Source: Cunninghamella blakesleeana
Taxonomy: Eukaryota > Mucoromycota > Mucoromycetes > Mucorales > Cunninghamellaceae
Length of the DNA: 64,000 bases
NCBI GenBank assembly: GCA_017871115.1
Contig: JAFCIZ010000010.1
Location: 647,001 to 711,000 of the forward strand
Direction: 5' to 3'
Below are positions 20,839 to 32,495 of the stretch, piece after piece. Below the pieces are notes generated by a model. That model did no database searches. It was not told the DNA's origin and saw only the letters and a program-made list of their open reading frames with translations. Each line of letters starts with the position of its first letter. The stretch's first letter is position 1. A program made the translations under genes and the position numbers.

Positions 20839-22081
20839 CTTAATGTTTACTCTACTCCGCTTTTTTTTTTTAAAAAAAAAACATATATATATATATATAT
20901 ATGTATGTAAGTATGTATGTAGAGAAATAAAATAATGATTCTCTCTTGCTTTTTTTTATTTATCAGCCTCTATACTTTTTTTTTTTTCTCAAAAAAAGGT
21001 AATTTTAATGAATTAAAAAGATCTAAATATATTTTAAGACGAAAGCCTTAGAAATACTTTTAATATTGTTTTTTTCCTTCTTTTATTTCTTAGTTTAGCG
21101 AAAGCAAATATATGTAGAGTTCAACTTTAATCCTGAGTTTGGATTTTATTTTGAGAAGCAATAATAAAAATCATAATAATAATAAAAGTTTAATAATTAT
21201 AAAAGTATGCAATATAAAATATAGTAATTGGATGATATTTTGAGATAATTTATTTTACCAAAAGTGATATCATACTTGCTTTAGTCTAACAAAAAAAAAA
21301 CCATTAAGAATAAATCCAAAAAGAAAAAAAGAAAAAATATATGGTTCAATTTTTTATTATTATTACTATTATTAGTATTGACCATATAGTACCATTAAAG
21401 TATTTAAAATAAAATAAAGTATAAAAGCTACATTATTAAACTATTTATGCAAAATAATAAACAATAATAGTAGTAATAATAAAATAGAGATAGAATAACA
21501 CTTGCATCTGATTTTCTTGTAGTTTACCTTTATATTATTCATTTCCCACTTTTCAAAAATTAAAAAAAAAAATCACTAAGATTATATAAACAGTAATTGA
21601 ACATATTTAAAGATTATACATAAAAATAGTGAAAAATTTAAACAGCGCCAGCCATTTTTTAAAAGTGCTACTTAATTCTTTTCTTATTCTCGTTTCTTTT
21701 TTAAATTAAAAATAATAAAATTATATATTCTGTAATGACGGTTCGAATGAAAGTTATATATAATAAAGATAATATTTAATCAAATCAAAGAAACGATATA
21801 TAGCTAAAATAAATTAAAGTAGTAGATTAAGAGAATATACTTTTTTTCTCTAATTATAATATTAGATATATAATGTCATTGGCATTTAATTTTTTAAAAT
21901 AATTTGGATATATGTAGTATTTATATTAATACAATTATTTTTATTATAAATTTTTATTGGCATATAAATCTTTTAATTATAATAGTAGATATGTTTTTTC
22001 TTTAATTTTTTTGTTTTATTAAATTATCACGGTTTTGTAAGTGTTAACTATAAATAAATATGTTTTATTTTTTTTATATGT
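20493..22081. other. 1.6-kb intergenic region
   Basis: It contains no recognisable gene. A CTCACT hexamer repeat (20803-20838), a T-run/A-run junction at about 20862-20881 followed by AT repeats, and a TATG microsatellite near 20900 lie upstream of the seven-TM paralog 3. The rest is plain AT-rich DNA up to the P450 stop codon. Confidence 0.5.
20803..20838. repeat. (CTCACT)n hexamer microsatellite
   Basis: About six uninterrupted CTCACT units occur upstream of the start of the seven-TM gene that begins at 20492 on the minus strand. Pyrimidine tracts of this kind are found in some fungal promoters; no function is shown here. Confidence 0.85.
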
Positions 22082-24401
22082 TTATCGATGTTGTATTGTC
22101 ACTTTAAGACCATATTTCATAGGAAGTGTAAGAGAAACTTGATAACAAACGTCTTGGTCTGGAACTAAATTAAATTTATATCTTCTAAGTAATGTCACAA
22201 TTGCTACTAATGCTTCCAACGTGGCTAAATTTTGTCCTAAAAATGGATAAAAACATAAAAAGTTAAATACAAGAATATTACGCTTTTTATTATCCTTGTT
22301 CACATTAATTATTTGCTTGTGTTCTAAAAAAAAAAAAAAAAGTTACCAAGACAAACACGAGGACCAGCATGAAAAGCTGGCCATTTTCCTTGAGATTCAC
22401 GTACTAATCCTCCATCAGCATTAATCCATCGTTCAGGTTTAAATTCTGCTGCATCTTCGCCCCATATTTTTTCAGATCGACCCTATTTAATTAAATATAA
22501 ATACAATAATAATATATAAGCATTATATTTCCTATCCTTTCTTTTTTTTTCCTTTTTTTTAAAAAAATTTTTTTTATAGATTACCATTGCGTAGGAGTTC
22601 CACATAACATAATCTCCTTTTCTAATATGAGTTCCATCAGGCCAAATATCATCACCTAAAGAGTATCTTTGATTAGCAGGTACAGAGGGGTATAACCTTA
22701 ACACTTCGTAAAATCTATTTCATATTTATTTTTAAAATGATTCGGAAAAAAATAAATAAGCATAGGGCAATTAGCTCAGCTATTTTACTTTATCCTATTT
22801 CATTTATTTTTAACCTATTCATCTACTCACTTTATTTTACTTTTTTAGTTATTTATTTTTCATTCAATTATTCACCCATTCAATTGTTCCATAAGTTTAT
22901 ATTATATTATTTTTTCAAAACTTACACAGCGTGAGCATAAACCATATTTTTAATAGCATTATATAATTCCGCTGAATCAGTTTCTATATCTTTTGTAATA
23001 AATTGATTGATTTCATTGACTAAGCGATTTTCAATATGAGGATGTAACATAAGTAAATAAAAGGTCCAGGATAGAGCTTGAGCGGTGGTGTCCCTACCGG
23101 CAATAATGAAATTCATAATTGTATCTCTTAATTGTTGTTCATTCAAAGGTTCCTTTAGTTCATTTTTGGCATTCATAAAATGAGACAATAAATCTTTAGG
23201 TTGATGACCTTGTTTTATTTGTTCTCTTCGTTCTTGAATTACTTCTGTGGCGAAATCGTCAATGATTTTCATATGATGTTGTGGAGTGGGTAATTGAGGT
23301 TGGAAGATCTTTTGGAAAAAAAGTTGAATGTTGATGAATGGATTAATGAACTTTTCTAGTGTGTGGATTTGTAATGCATCGAACGAATTTGCAAAAGCTA
23401 CTTTTTCTTTACTTTTGATAGACTCAATATTTTTTCCATAACCCAACCTAATAAATAGTAAATGTTTATTAGCTATTTTTAAAAATCTATTGCATGTATT
23501 TTTTTTATTCATGCTTACAATACAAAACTATCCAAGGTAAATCGAAACATAATATCATGTAAGTCAACCACTTGATTCTTTTCTATCATCTCATCAAATA
23601 TGCTACACATAATTTTAATTTCATCTATAAATACACTATAGTAAATAAATTAATAAATAAAGGAATAATGTTTGTGTATAATCTATTTTTCTACATATAT
23701 GTATATATCCTTAACTTACTCTGTAAAATGATCACGAAAGTTTTTAACATTAAAAATTAGAGAGGCTGATTTTCTTTGCCAACGCCATTGTTCACCGTTT
23801 GAATTAAAGATACCATGACCTAGTAAATCACGAGATACTTCAATGGCTCTTGGTCCTTTGACATAATTTTCAAAATTATCTAAAAAGTAAATAAATATAC
23901 AGAAATAAATGTAGGTAATTAATAAATAAATAAAAATATAAAGTATCTGCTCAGATATAACTATCATACTTTTTAAAATATGTTCAACATTAGCAGGATC
24001 AATAGTTTGAACTGTATGTGGTAATCCAAAAGCAGACCATGATCTAATGGTCCAAGGAGAGGTAAAAAAATAAGGAGATCAGCTGATGTTTGTTTGTTTA
24101 CTAATACCTATTTTATATTTCCCACTTGATCATTTTTATTTTTTATCAAAAAAAAAGCTTACAAAGTCATTGTATCCTCTTGATTTAAAGCTTTTAAATG
24201 CATTTCATGAATAGTATCCTTTTCTTTTAATATATCAGTAATATTTCCCAAGAGAGGATATCCTTTTTTTGCTTTGGTGCCCTGATTATGTTCATCAAAA
24301 ATCGCCCGATCATGATATTTGATCATTAATCCACTTAATAGAAGAGCACCTGCACTTGCTGCGACAATAGCTGATAGTTTTAATTGATTGTGCTCTGTCA
24401 T
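22082..24401 (-). CDS. Cytochrome P450 monooxygenase (510 aa, 8 exons)
   Basis: Exons in transcript order: 24401-24163, 24043-23970, 23879-23720, 23635-23519, 23447-22926, 22714-22585, 22482-22347, 22236-22082; all introns are GT-AG and the frame is continuous to TAA. It is a microsomal haem-thiolate oxidase: an N-terminal hydrophobic anchor (about residues 9-26) is followed by a basic/Gly hinge and YPLLGN. Diagnostic motifs are the C-helix WRWQRK, the I-helix oxygen-binding AGRDTTA, the K-helix EVLR, the PERW and the haem-binding loop [10 protein letters not shown] with the axial Cys. The I-helix [15 protein letters not shown] resembles the CYP52/CYP86/CYP704 group, whose members commonly hydroxylate fatty acids or alkanes; substrate assignment is inference. 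NADPH-P450 reductase would be the electron donor. No lesion is visible. Confidence 0.93.
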
Positions 24402-25107
24402 ACTGCTTATTAATATATCACCTATATATATATATGAAAAAAAAGAAAAGAAAAAGAAAAATAAAACGAACAAAAATATAAAATAGGATTTTTTCTTATA
24501 TAAAGTTTGTATTTTAGATTCCGAACGTTACACACACAGCCATTTATTGCATAACCCTTGTTTTTTCTTATGAATACCTCCACCTTGTCTTATTTTAATA
24601 TTCACGCTTACATATAATAAAAATAACCCTATATAGGCACTGCTATATCCAAGATAATGTTCCAATTGATTTTGTTTAAATATTAAATGAGGTTATATAT
24701 TAGTATCATCAACTATAAAAAAAGAGAAAAAAAAAAGAATGATTTTTAAATGAACAATATGAGTCAATCTTGCTTCCGATATTTTATCCGTATTAAAAAA
24801 AAAAATTGAACATATGAAGAAATAGGTAGTAAAATTTGTCGTCAAATATTATCTTTGGAGCTTAATAATAATATTTTACATAATCTACATCAACTTTTTA
24901 AAAAATAAATAGAGGAATAAAGAAATAAATTGAGCATCGCATATATATTTGTGTCATATGAGTAATAAAGAGACTTTATAAAAGTTATCTTTATTGTATA
25001 AAATAAACTTTAGAGGTTAATCCATTGAGATGTAATATTGAATTACAACATGACTAAGAATAAGGAGGAATGAGCCATTAATGTATCTGTTTAAAGTAAT
25101 TACAAAG

Positions 25108-25160
<53 letters not shown>

Positions 25161-25942
25161 GGTATATGAATGAGAGAGGCGTCATAAACAAAAAAATTAA
25201 ACTTTTGAAAAGTTAGAATTATTTTTTAAAATCCGCACATTTTTATCTAAACTATTTATACACATATATATTTATACATATAATATATAATTATACGTAT
25301 ATACATATATTTATATTATTTAATATCCAGAACGGTATAATTTTTATCATGGACCAGAGTAACAAATATTTTTAATTTGGATTAATAAAAGGACAAACTC
25401 AATTCCCTAAATATAGTAAAATTTCTATAAAAGTAGCCGATTTCTAAAATAAATAAAAAATAGTTCAAAAAAAATTATCTTGTAAAACCACGAAATATGT
25501 GGGGTGGAAGTATGTTGTGGGTGAGTGAACTTTGTAATATTCAATATAATAAAAAGCAAAACTAATATTAGTATGAAATATATACATATAAAGCAAGTAA
25601 TGTGTTTATAATTATACCCATATATCAAATTATGCCTTGAAAAATATTTAAGAATAATTTAAATTAGTAACCAACATAAACTATCACAAGAAACAGTATC
25701 AAAAGGGAAAAAAACAAAACCTATATTTAATTCATGATTCAAAAATGGTAAAAAGAGTAAACTAAAAATATCAAATATCAAGATACGCAATAAAAAGTAG
25801 TAAACTATAATCAAACGTTAATATCGGCTTTTAAATAATTTTACTTAAATATGCTTTCAAAAAATGAGTTCTGGACAAAATTATCTCTTTCTTTTACTCT
25901 AATTTTTTTTAAGAAAATAATAATAACAGTAAAAAATAAAAA
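24402..25942. other. 1.5-kb intergenic region
   Basis: No gene can be supported. It includes the divergent promoters of the P450 (leftward) and the small secreted protein (rightward), a long AT repeat (about 25112-25158) and assorted TATA-rich stretches, one of which (25845-25900) precedes the ATG at 25943 by a typical distance. Confidence 0.5.
25112..25158. repeat. (AT)n microsatellite
   Basis: About 23 uninterrupted AT units lie in the intergenic region between the P450 and the small secreted protein. Confidence 0.9.
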
Positions 25943-26215
25943 ATGAAGTTCTTTTACTTGGTTGTTCTCTTTGCTTTATTAAAGTTGGCCATTGCTGATA
26001 GTTACCTCTTCAAGTTTGATACTGACGAATTAGCTTCTGAATGCCGTAGTAAAAATTACAAATATATCAACAAGGTTACTAATGAAAATGTTGTTCTTGG
26101 TCCTGTTATTTATATGAATTTGAAAAACAATTGCAGTGTTAGTGAAGGTAGCATTGCTGACAATATATTCCATGTATGTGGTCCCACCTCATATGGAAGA
26201 TGTTTCCAAGGTTAA
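25943..26215 (+). CDS. Small secreted protein with four cysteines (90 aa)
   Basis: A single-exon frame begins at 25943 after an A-rich leader. Residues 1-18 (MKFFYLVVLFALLKLAIA) form a clear signal peptide with an AIA cleavage site before Asp19. The mature 72-residue chain has four Cys (34, 64, 79, 87), enough for two disulfides, a charged N-terminal half and ends CFQG. I do not recognise the family. Size, signal peptide and even cysteine number fit a small secreted fungal protein of unknown role, for example in the cell surface or in interactions. No neighbour clarifies its job. The frame and leader make it a likely real gene. Confidence 0.75.
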   Translation: MKFFYLVVLFALLKLAIADSYLFKFDTDELASECRSKNYKYINKVTNENVVLGPVIYMNLKNNCSVSEGSIADNIFHVCGPTSYGRCFQG

Positions 26216-28500
26216 ATCCAAAACATTAAACATTATATTTGAATTTATATATATATGATATAATAAAGATAAAACTTTTTTATTTGAGCTTTTATTTTTA
26301 TATTATTTGGCGCGTATTATTATTTTATTTTTTTTTAGATATAAAAATGACAAGTAACTATTGAATAAAGATAAATATTATAAAAATACATTTCTTGACT
26401 CAAAAAATATAATTGTTCTAGAAAAATAATCGTGTTTCGCGGGACCCAGCTGTTTGCTAGTTGTGTAACTAAATATATGACATTATGAATATGGTTTTAT
26501 TAAAATATAGATCATTTATTTAATAATTTAATAAGATATATATAGTTGAGAAATTATTCTATACATGTCCTATAATTTTTTTCTTGATTTCCTAAAAAGA
26601 AGTTTTAGGAAACAAATTGGGAATAATAATTCTTTAGTAATAGTATTTATTATCAATAATATTAATACAAAGTTGGGCATTATTATTTCTGTTGAAATTA
26701 TTATATGGTTTGCCTTTTTATGTTATTTTTTTTTTTTTAAAAAAAAAAAGAAAAGACATACTGAAATTTGTAATATAAAAAATAAGTATACGCTTACCGG
26801 GATTTAAATTAAAAAGTTCTTTTACCAACTGTTCATATAGATATATTTCAAGCTGAATATTTATTTATAATTTTAACGGACTCTTATCATTACTATTCAC
26901 TATATATTGAATAATGTTCCTACAGAATCCTGAATCCTGGCCAATAAAATTAAAATATCATATATAGACTAATCATTGGTTTAACGCTATAGATAATAGA
27001 TTAATTATGTTGATGTTCTAACATTACAATAAAATCACCACTGTCTATTCGATATCCACAACTATGCATAAGCTCGTTACAGAAAACTATCTTTGGACAG
27101 ATTTTCATATCTTTTAAAAAATAAAAGAATAAACATTTCCCCAACCATTTCCTATTCTTTTTTAAAAAAAGTGTAATAATGAATTAGATGTTAAAAAAAA
27201 ACTCACGATTTTATTAAACATAAAAACTATATTTTCATTATTATTAAAAGTTGATGAAGCCTAAAAGAAAAATTTTTGGGTTATGAATTTTTTATTATAT
27301 TCCAAAAAATAAAATAAAGTGTGTCTGGAGCAAATCTCAATAATGAAAAATAAATAAAAGATCGATATTTTTGTACTGCTATATTGTATCGATTTAACTG
27401 CTATAGTTCTTAATCTATATATAGTATTATGTAGTATTAGGTTTTTTGATATATTTAGTTAAAAGTGGTTTTATTTTAAAAAGTGCTACTGGTGGCGTAT
27501 AAATTAAAAAACAAAAACAAAAAAAAATAATCGTAAAATAGAGTTTAGCCAATCAAAATTAAATAAAAAAATACCGTTTTTTATTATTATTATTTTTATT
27601 GTAGAATACAATGGTAAATTATCGATTTCTTGGATAATATATGAAGGTATGATAGTATATTAATATTAATTAAGGAAATTATGGATAAATATATATATTT
27701 TGACAGTTTATAATAATCGGTTTCGTGTATATATATATATATATATATATATACAAAAAATCGGGAGTTGTAATACGACCATTATCGATTACCAAATTAG
27801 AACAATCTCACTCGTTTCCTACATCCATATTAGGAGAGGAGCAAGGACGTAGCTATTGATCGATGGTTACGTGACCTTACAAAAATATATATTGATCATC
27901 AATAACCTTTCTTCTTCTTATCATGATGAAACCATATGTTTTTTTTTAGATGAAATGAATGACAAATATACAATTTAATAATAATAATAAAAAAAAGGTA
28001 GAAAAAGAAAAAAGAAAAAATCTAATAATAACAACACTTTTATGATCATACATAAGTTGGGATAAAGTCGGTATAGGTAGGTAGGTGGTAGTTGTGTGTT
28101 AAAGGGATAGAATTAGGTTTTATTTATTTATTTATTGTTGTTGTTTAGTTATTACTTGTTTTGACATTTTTGTTTTTCTGTGAATAAACAGGTTTTTTAA
28201 AATTTTGACTAAAGAGCCCTTTTCCCTCTCCTTTCTCCTTAAAAAATAAAATTGATAAAAATTAAACACACACGCAAAACTGCAGCACCTATTTTTATTT
28301 GAATAGAAATCAAATAAAAACATATGAAAAGTTACCCATTATCGTAAGCTTAGTAGTAAAAAAAATCATGTATTACCTTTCATTTATGCACTGACTCAAT
28401 ATTCTTTTTAAAAAGTTTAAATAAAAAAAAAAAATTTTTTTTTCTTTTTCTTTTTCTTCTTTTTCTTTTTTTCGTTTACTTTAAAAGTATATAAAAAAAA
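26216..28500. other. 2.3-kb intergenic region
   Basis: I see no gene. There is a T-run/A-run junction near 26730, an AT repeat at about 27727-27754, and long purine/pyrimidine tracts. The open frames present have low-complexity translations and no recognisable features. Confidence 0.5.
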
Positions 28501-29243
28501 ATGTACTATGTTACCATTATATTTTTTTTATTATTCAATTTTATAAAAGTGAATTGTCAAAGTGTATTATCTTCAAGAAAAAACGCTGGTACTTGACAAT
28601 AATAATAAATGAAGAGAAAAATAAAAAAAGAGAGATGAGAGGCTCCAAATCAAAAGTGTAATTAATATTTTTTCTCTCTCTTTTTTTTATTATTTTTTCT
28701 AAAAAAAAAATAAAAAATAGAATGTTCACTTATACTTAATACGATTTATTGTTATGGAGGAACTTCTAATACATCCTCAACCATGCTTCAAGAACATTAT
28801 TCTTTAGATTTATCACAATTTAATGGATTTACATCAACAGCTGGACAAACAGGAATACAATGGAAAACATTATCTATCGATTTAACTCAAGGTGGAAGCC
28901 TACCTTCCTTTCAAATGGATACTAGTGCACCCATTCAATCCAATCGTAGCTATGTATTATATGGTACCATTCGAAATGAAACTAATAATACCATAGAAAA
29001 TCAATTTTATAATTATCATCCAGAATCGAACAAATGGTCCCCTTTACCTATCATGTCTAATTTTTCTCAGATGTATATTAATATATATATATTATTATTT
29101 TTTTTTAAAAAAAAAAAAGAAAATATTATATTGAAACCTGAAACATTAATTCCTTTTTTATTTTTTTTTATTTTAATAGAAATATTGGATCCATTGTTAA
29201 TATGGGTAATGATAACTTGTGGGTATGGGGCGGCAGTACTTTG

Positions 29244-29275
<32 letters not shown>

Positions 29276-30618
29276 TTGATGGATTGTATTTTTAATACAT
29301 ATATATATAACATTATGTCATTCTAACTTTTTTTTTTATATATAAAAAAATAGAAATAATACATCACCATCAAACATACTTGGAATTTTTAATTATAATG
29401 GGGTAAATAAATAAATAAAACAAATTAATTGAAGTTTAAATATTGTTTTTTATTTATTTACTCTTTATTTGCTTACCTGCTTGTTTATTTATATTTATTT
29501 TTTATTTTTACATATAGTTAATATGGACATCACAAAATAGTTTTGATTGGCAAGTAAGAATTGGCCACTCAGCAACATTAGCTAGAAATGGAATCATCTA
29601 TATAATCGGCGGTTCAATTCGTGATGATCAAATCAGTAATCTCGTCAATTTCACAGATATCATTACTTATAATACTCAATCTTCTCAATGGACTAATGTA
29701 ACTGCAAATACGTTGGGTCCTTTACCTTCTGGAAGAGCTTATCATACGACTACAAGTGGTAATTATATATATAGACATATAAATATGAAAAAAAATAAAA
29801 TAATTGTTGACACATTTTTTTATTATTGTTATTATTATCAAATATAGTTCCTGATAAGGATTTATTACTTATATATGGAGGAAATAATTTGAATTATTCA
29901 GTATCAGGTAAATACATATATAAAGAGAATCAAAAGATTAATAGATTATTATAATTTTTTATTTATCTTTTTAATTTTATTTATTATTATAATCAATAGA
30001 TAGTATGCAAAAAGATGTCTTTTATTTATATGATACAAAAAATAACAAATTATCATACGTTACCATGCCATCCGATTATTTGAATGCTAGATTTGGTCAT
30101 TTTGGTATATTTATATATATATATTTAAAAAAAATCAATACAAAGTTTTAATATAAGAAACTAACTTTTATATATATATATTTTTTTATATTTATTTTAG
30201 CAACCATTTATAGTTACAACTATCTTGTTTTATTATTTGGTTTTTCAGATGAACAAACTGGCGCTGCAAATATCAATGTATTAAATATTGCCAATTTAAA
30301 TTCTCCTTATTGGGTAATTCCTCCACCTCGATATTCAAAAAAGAGTTCTGGTGAAGATGAGCATGGAAAGAATACAGTAATTAAAATGATTACTATTGTT
30401 ACAGTGGTTATTATGGTAAAGATTTATATTATTGTTTATAAAGTTTTTATTTATTTATTTACTTTTTATTTATTTATTATAAATAGGGCGTTATTTTATG
30501 CATTCTTTCATACATCATGTATCAAAGAAATAAACAAAAGAAAGCCATGAAAGCAGCACAAAAATATGTACAAACTGTGTTTGATATTAAAAACAAGTCC
30601 AGCATAAAACCATGTTAG
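28501..30618 (+). CDS. Kelch-repeat type I membrane protein, copy 1 (434 aa, 9 exons)
   Basis: Exons: 28501-28588, 28721-29072, 29180-29242, 29354-29402, 29518-29758, 29848-29907, 30000-30104, 30201-30415, 30487-30618. The protein has a signal peptide (MYYVTIIFFLLFNFIKVNC), a galactose-oxidase/kelch-type beta-propeller with recurring blade signatures (IYCYGG, NLWVWGG, IIYIIGG, LLIYGG, VLLFGF), then one membrane segment encoded across the last intron (TIVTVVIMGVILCILSYIM) and a short basic cytosolic tail. The exon pattern, including a 241-nt fifth exon, equals that of the three copies at 52.9-62.8 kb, so it belongs to the same family although 24 kb away and clearly diverged; its tail lacks the acidic extension of the others. 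It probably displays the propeller outside the cell or in the secretory lumen. Ligand unknown. Confidence 0.88.
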
Positions 30619-31550
30619 TACTCATCCCACTCATAATATTTGTTCAACATTATAAAAATTAAAATACAATATATATATATATATATATATAGTATCATCA
30701 TCAACATTCTAATATAAATTTATTTACTATCATTCTCATTCTCATTATCAATGAATAACTATGATTTTCTTTTTCTTTTTTCTTGTAAAAATAATTTTTT
30801 GTAACTGTTTCAACCTTTTTTTTTTTTTTTTTTTTTTATTTATATACCTTGAAGAAAGATAATCATCTATTGCTACTTCTTCTTTTAATAAAAAGTTTTT
30901 CATCTAATGTCATTTGTATACTATTTATAACTTTTTTTTTCTGTATGTAGAAAAGAAAGAAGGGAAGGATAATGATCACCAAAAACTTGTTTTTTTGAGA
31001 GAAAAGTACTTTTATGGTTAAAATTAATAAATAATATAAAACATGATTTTAAATAATAAAATGAAAAATTAGAACTTTATATAAAATAAAGTTATTCGGA
31101 ACACTTCTTCACTTTATAATTATGTAATTTTTCTTTAACTTTTTTGACAATTCAAATTCAAATAAGTTATAATATAAATAAAAATCATCTATTACTGAAG
31201 TCCTTTTTATTATTATTTCCAAGATTCATACACTAATTCATTTTAAATTTTTAAAGCCGTTTATAATAAGTAAATATATAATTCTTGTACTAACTGATAT
31301 ATTATTCTTCTTTTATACATATAATGAATATATACTATAAAAAAGTTTTGACAAAATGTCATTTAATTAACTTTATTTATATACACTTTTAATGTAATGA
31401 CTAAAAATTAAATAGGATCATTTTATTAGAGGTTTTAAACTGATAAGAAACAAATGTAGACAAAAAAAACTATCTTCTCCTCTTAGTCGTTTGGAAAAAA
31501 AACAATATCATAATCATAAATGAAAAGATATTTCATCACTACCTTAGGAT

Positions 31551-31582
<32 letters not shown>

Positions 31583-31819
31583 CTGAAAATGATCTAGCAA
31601 AATTGTTAAAATACACAAAAAAGGAAAAGCTTGAATATTTTATAAAAAAATTCAACATTCTTGTGTAAATTTTTTTTTTTTTTAGCTATGTGATAAATTA
31701 AAAAAAAGATGCATTTATTTTATCATCCAAGTCGTTTTTCTTTTTCTTCTGTTTTCATTTACTTTTTTTTATCAATATTATTTAAAAGATACATAACGAA
31801 ACTTATTTTTTATTTTAAA
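30619..31819. other. 1.2-kb intergenic region
   Basis: It holds an AT repeat near 30669, long T runs (about 30819-30837 and 31552-31582) and no supported gene. The last 200 bases are the presumed promoter and leader of the small cysteine protein that starts at 31820. Confidence 0.5.
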
Positions 31820-31996
31820 ATGAATCAAAATATTTTTATTTTTACGATTTTTTTAATGATTATTTTTGTCCAAGGTCAATTGAATGATAGCGATTCTTGT
31901 ATAGCTGAATATAATAAATGCTTGATGATATGTGCAGATGATGATCCATGCGAATTTGAATGTGGTTATAAATATGTTTATTGTACTGAAAATTGA
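31820..31996 (+). CDS. Secreted six-cysteine miniprotein (58 aa), hairpinin-like spacing
   Basis: The likely start is ATG 31820, since translation from there gives a signal peptide (MNQNIFIFTIFLMIIFVQGQ); the frame is also open upstream to 31709, but that part is low-complexity. The mature chain of about 38 residues is acidic and has six Cys spaced C-X6-C-X3-C-X5-C-X3-C-X6-C. The two CX3C motifs on either side of a short acidic turn are the signature of alpha-hairpinin-like folds, in which two helices are stapled together; here an outer pair is added and the spacing is mirror-symmetric. I know no named family with this pattern. Role unknown: a secreted disulfide-rich peptide. A convergent ORF follows on the other strand. 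Confidence 0.72.
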   Translation: MNQNIFIFTIFLMIIFVQGQLNDSDSCIAEYNKCLMICADDDPCEFECGYKYVYCTEN

Positions 31997-32165
31997 AAAG
32001 TACAACCATAGCAAATGGTATATTATGTAAATAATTGTTATATTTTATTTTTTAAATAAAAATATATAAATATACATCAACCATCCCCTTCCTTGATTCA
32101 TCTTTTTATTTTTATTTTTTTCAAATAGTCTATCCATTAAATCAAGCAATTAATTAATAAATTCA

Positions 32166-32495
32166 TCAACAACTTAATATTGTTTCATACCCATCGACAT
32201 CCATTTTATGAACTGGGAAAAAATTATCATTTTCACCAAGAGCAACCATCATTTTTTCACCATCAAAACAAAATTGACACAATGTACCTTCCTTAATCCA
32301 TTTTTGTCCATATTTTTCATTATAAATAATATTGATCATCATTGAATGGCCAGCTTCAAATTGAATTATAATGTCCTCCTTTAATATATGCCTCTCTTCT
32401 TTCCCATTTTCATAATAAAACGCTATTCCTTGTTTAGAATTACGATAGTTGTACCAAAATTTAATGGTTTTTGGAATCTTAGTTATACTCGACAT
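32166..32495 (-). CDS. Unrecognised 109-aa protein
   Basis: A single-exon minus-strand frame starts MSSITKIPKTIKFWYNYRN and ends at 32166. The composition is balanced, with no membrane segment or signal peptide, regularly alternating hydrophobic and polar residues suggesting beta strands, and a CQFC pair near residue 75 plus a terminal Cys. I do not recognise the family. Its codon use and protein-like composition set it apart from spurious frames in this AT-rich DNA. It converges on the miniprotein gene ending at 31996, leaving about 170 bases for both 3' ends. Probably cytosolic. Confidence 0.6.
   Translation of the reverse strand: MSSITKIPKTIKFWYNYRNSKQGIAFYYENGKEERHILKEDIIIQFEAGHSMMINIIYNEKYGQKWIKEGTLCQFCFDGEKMMVALGENDNFFPVHKMDVDGYETILSC

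Noticed and set aside
26430..26475. A small GC-richer patch (tcgcgggacccagctg) that looked like a possible tRNA piece.
   Set aside because: No acceptor stem, anticodon loop or T-loop could be laid out around it.
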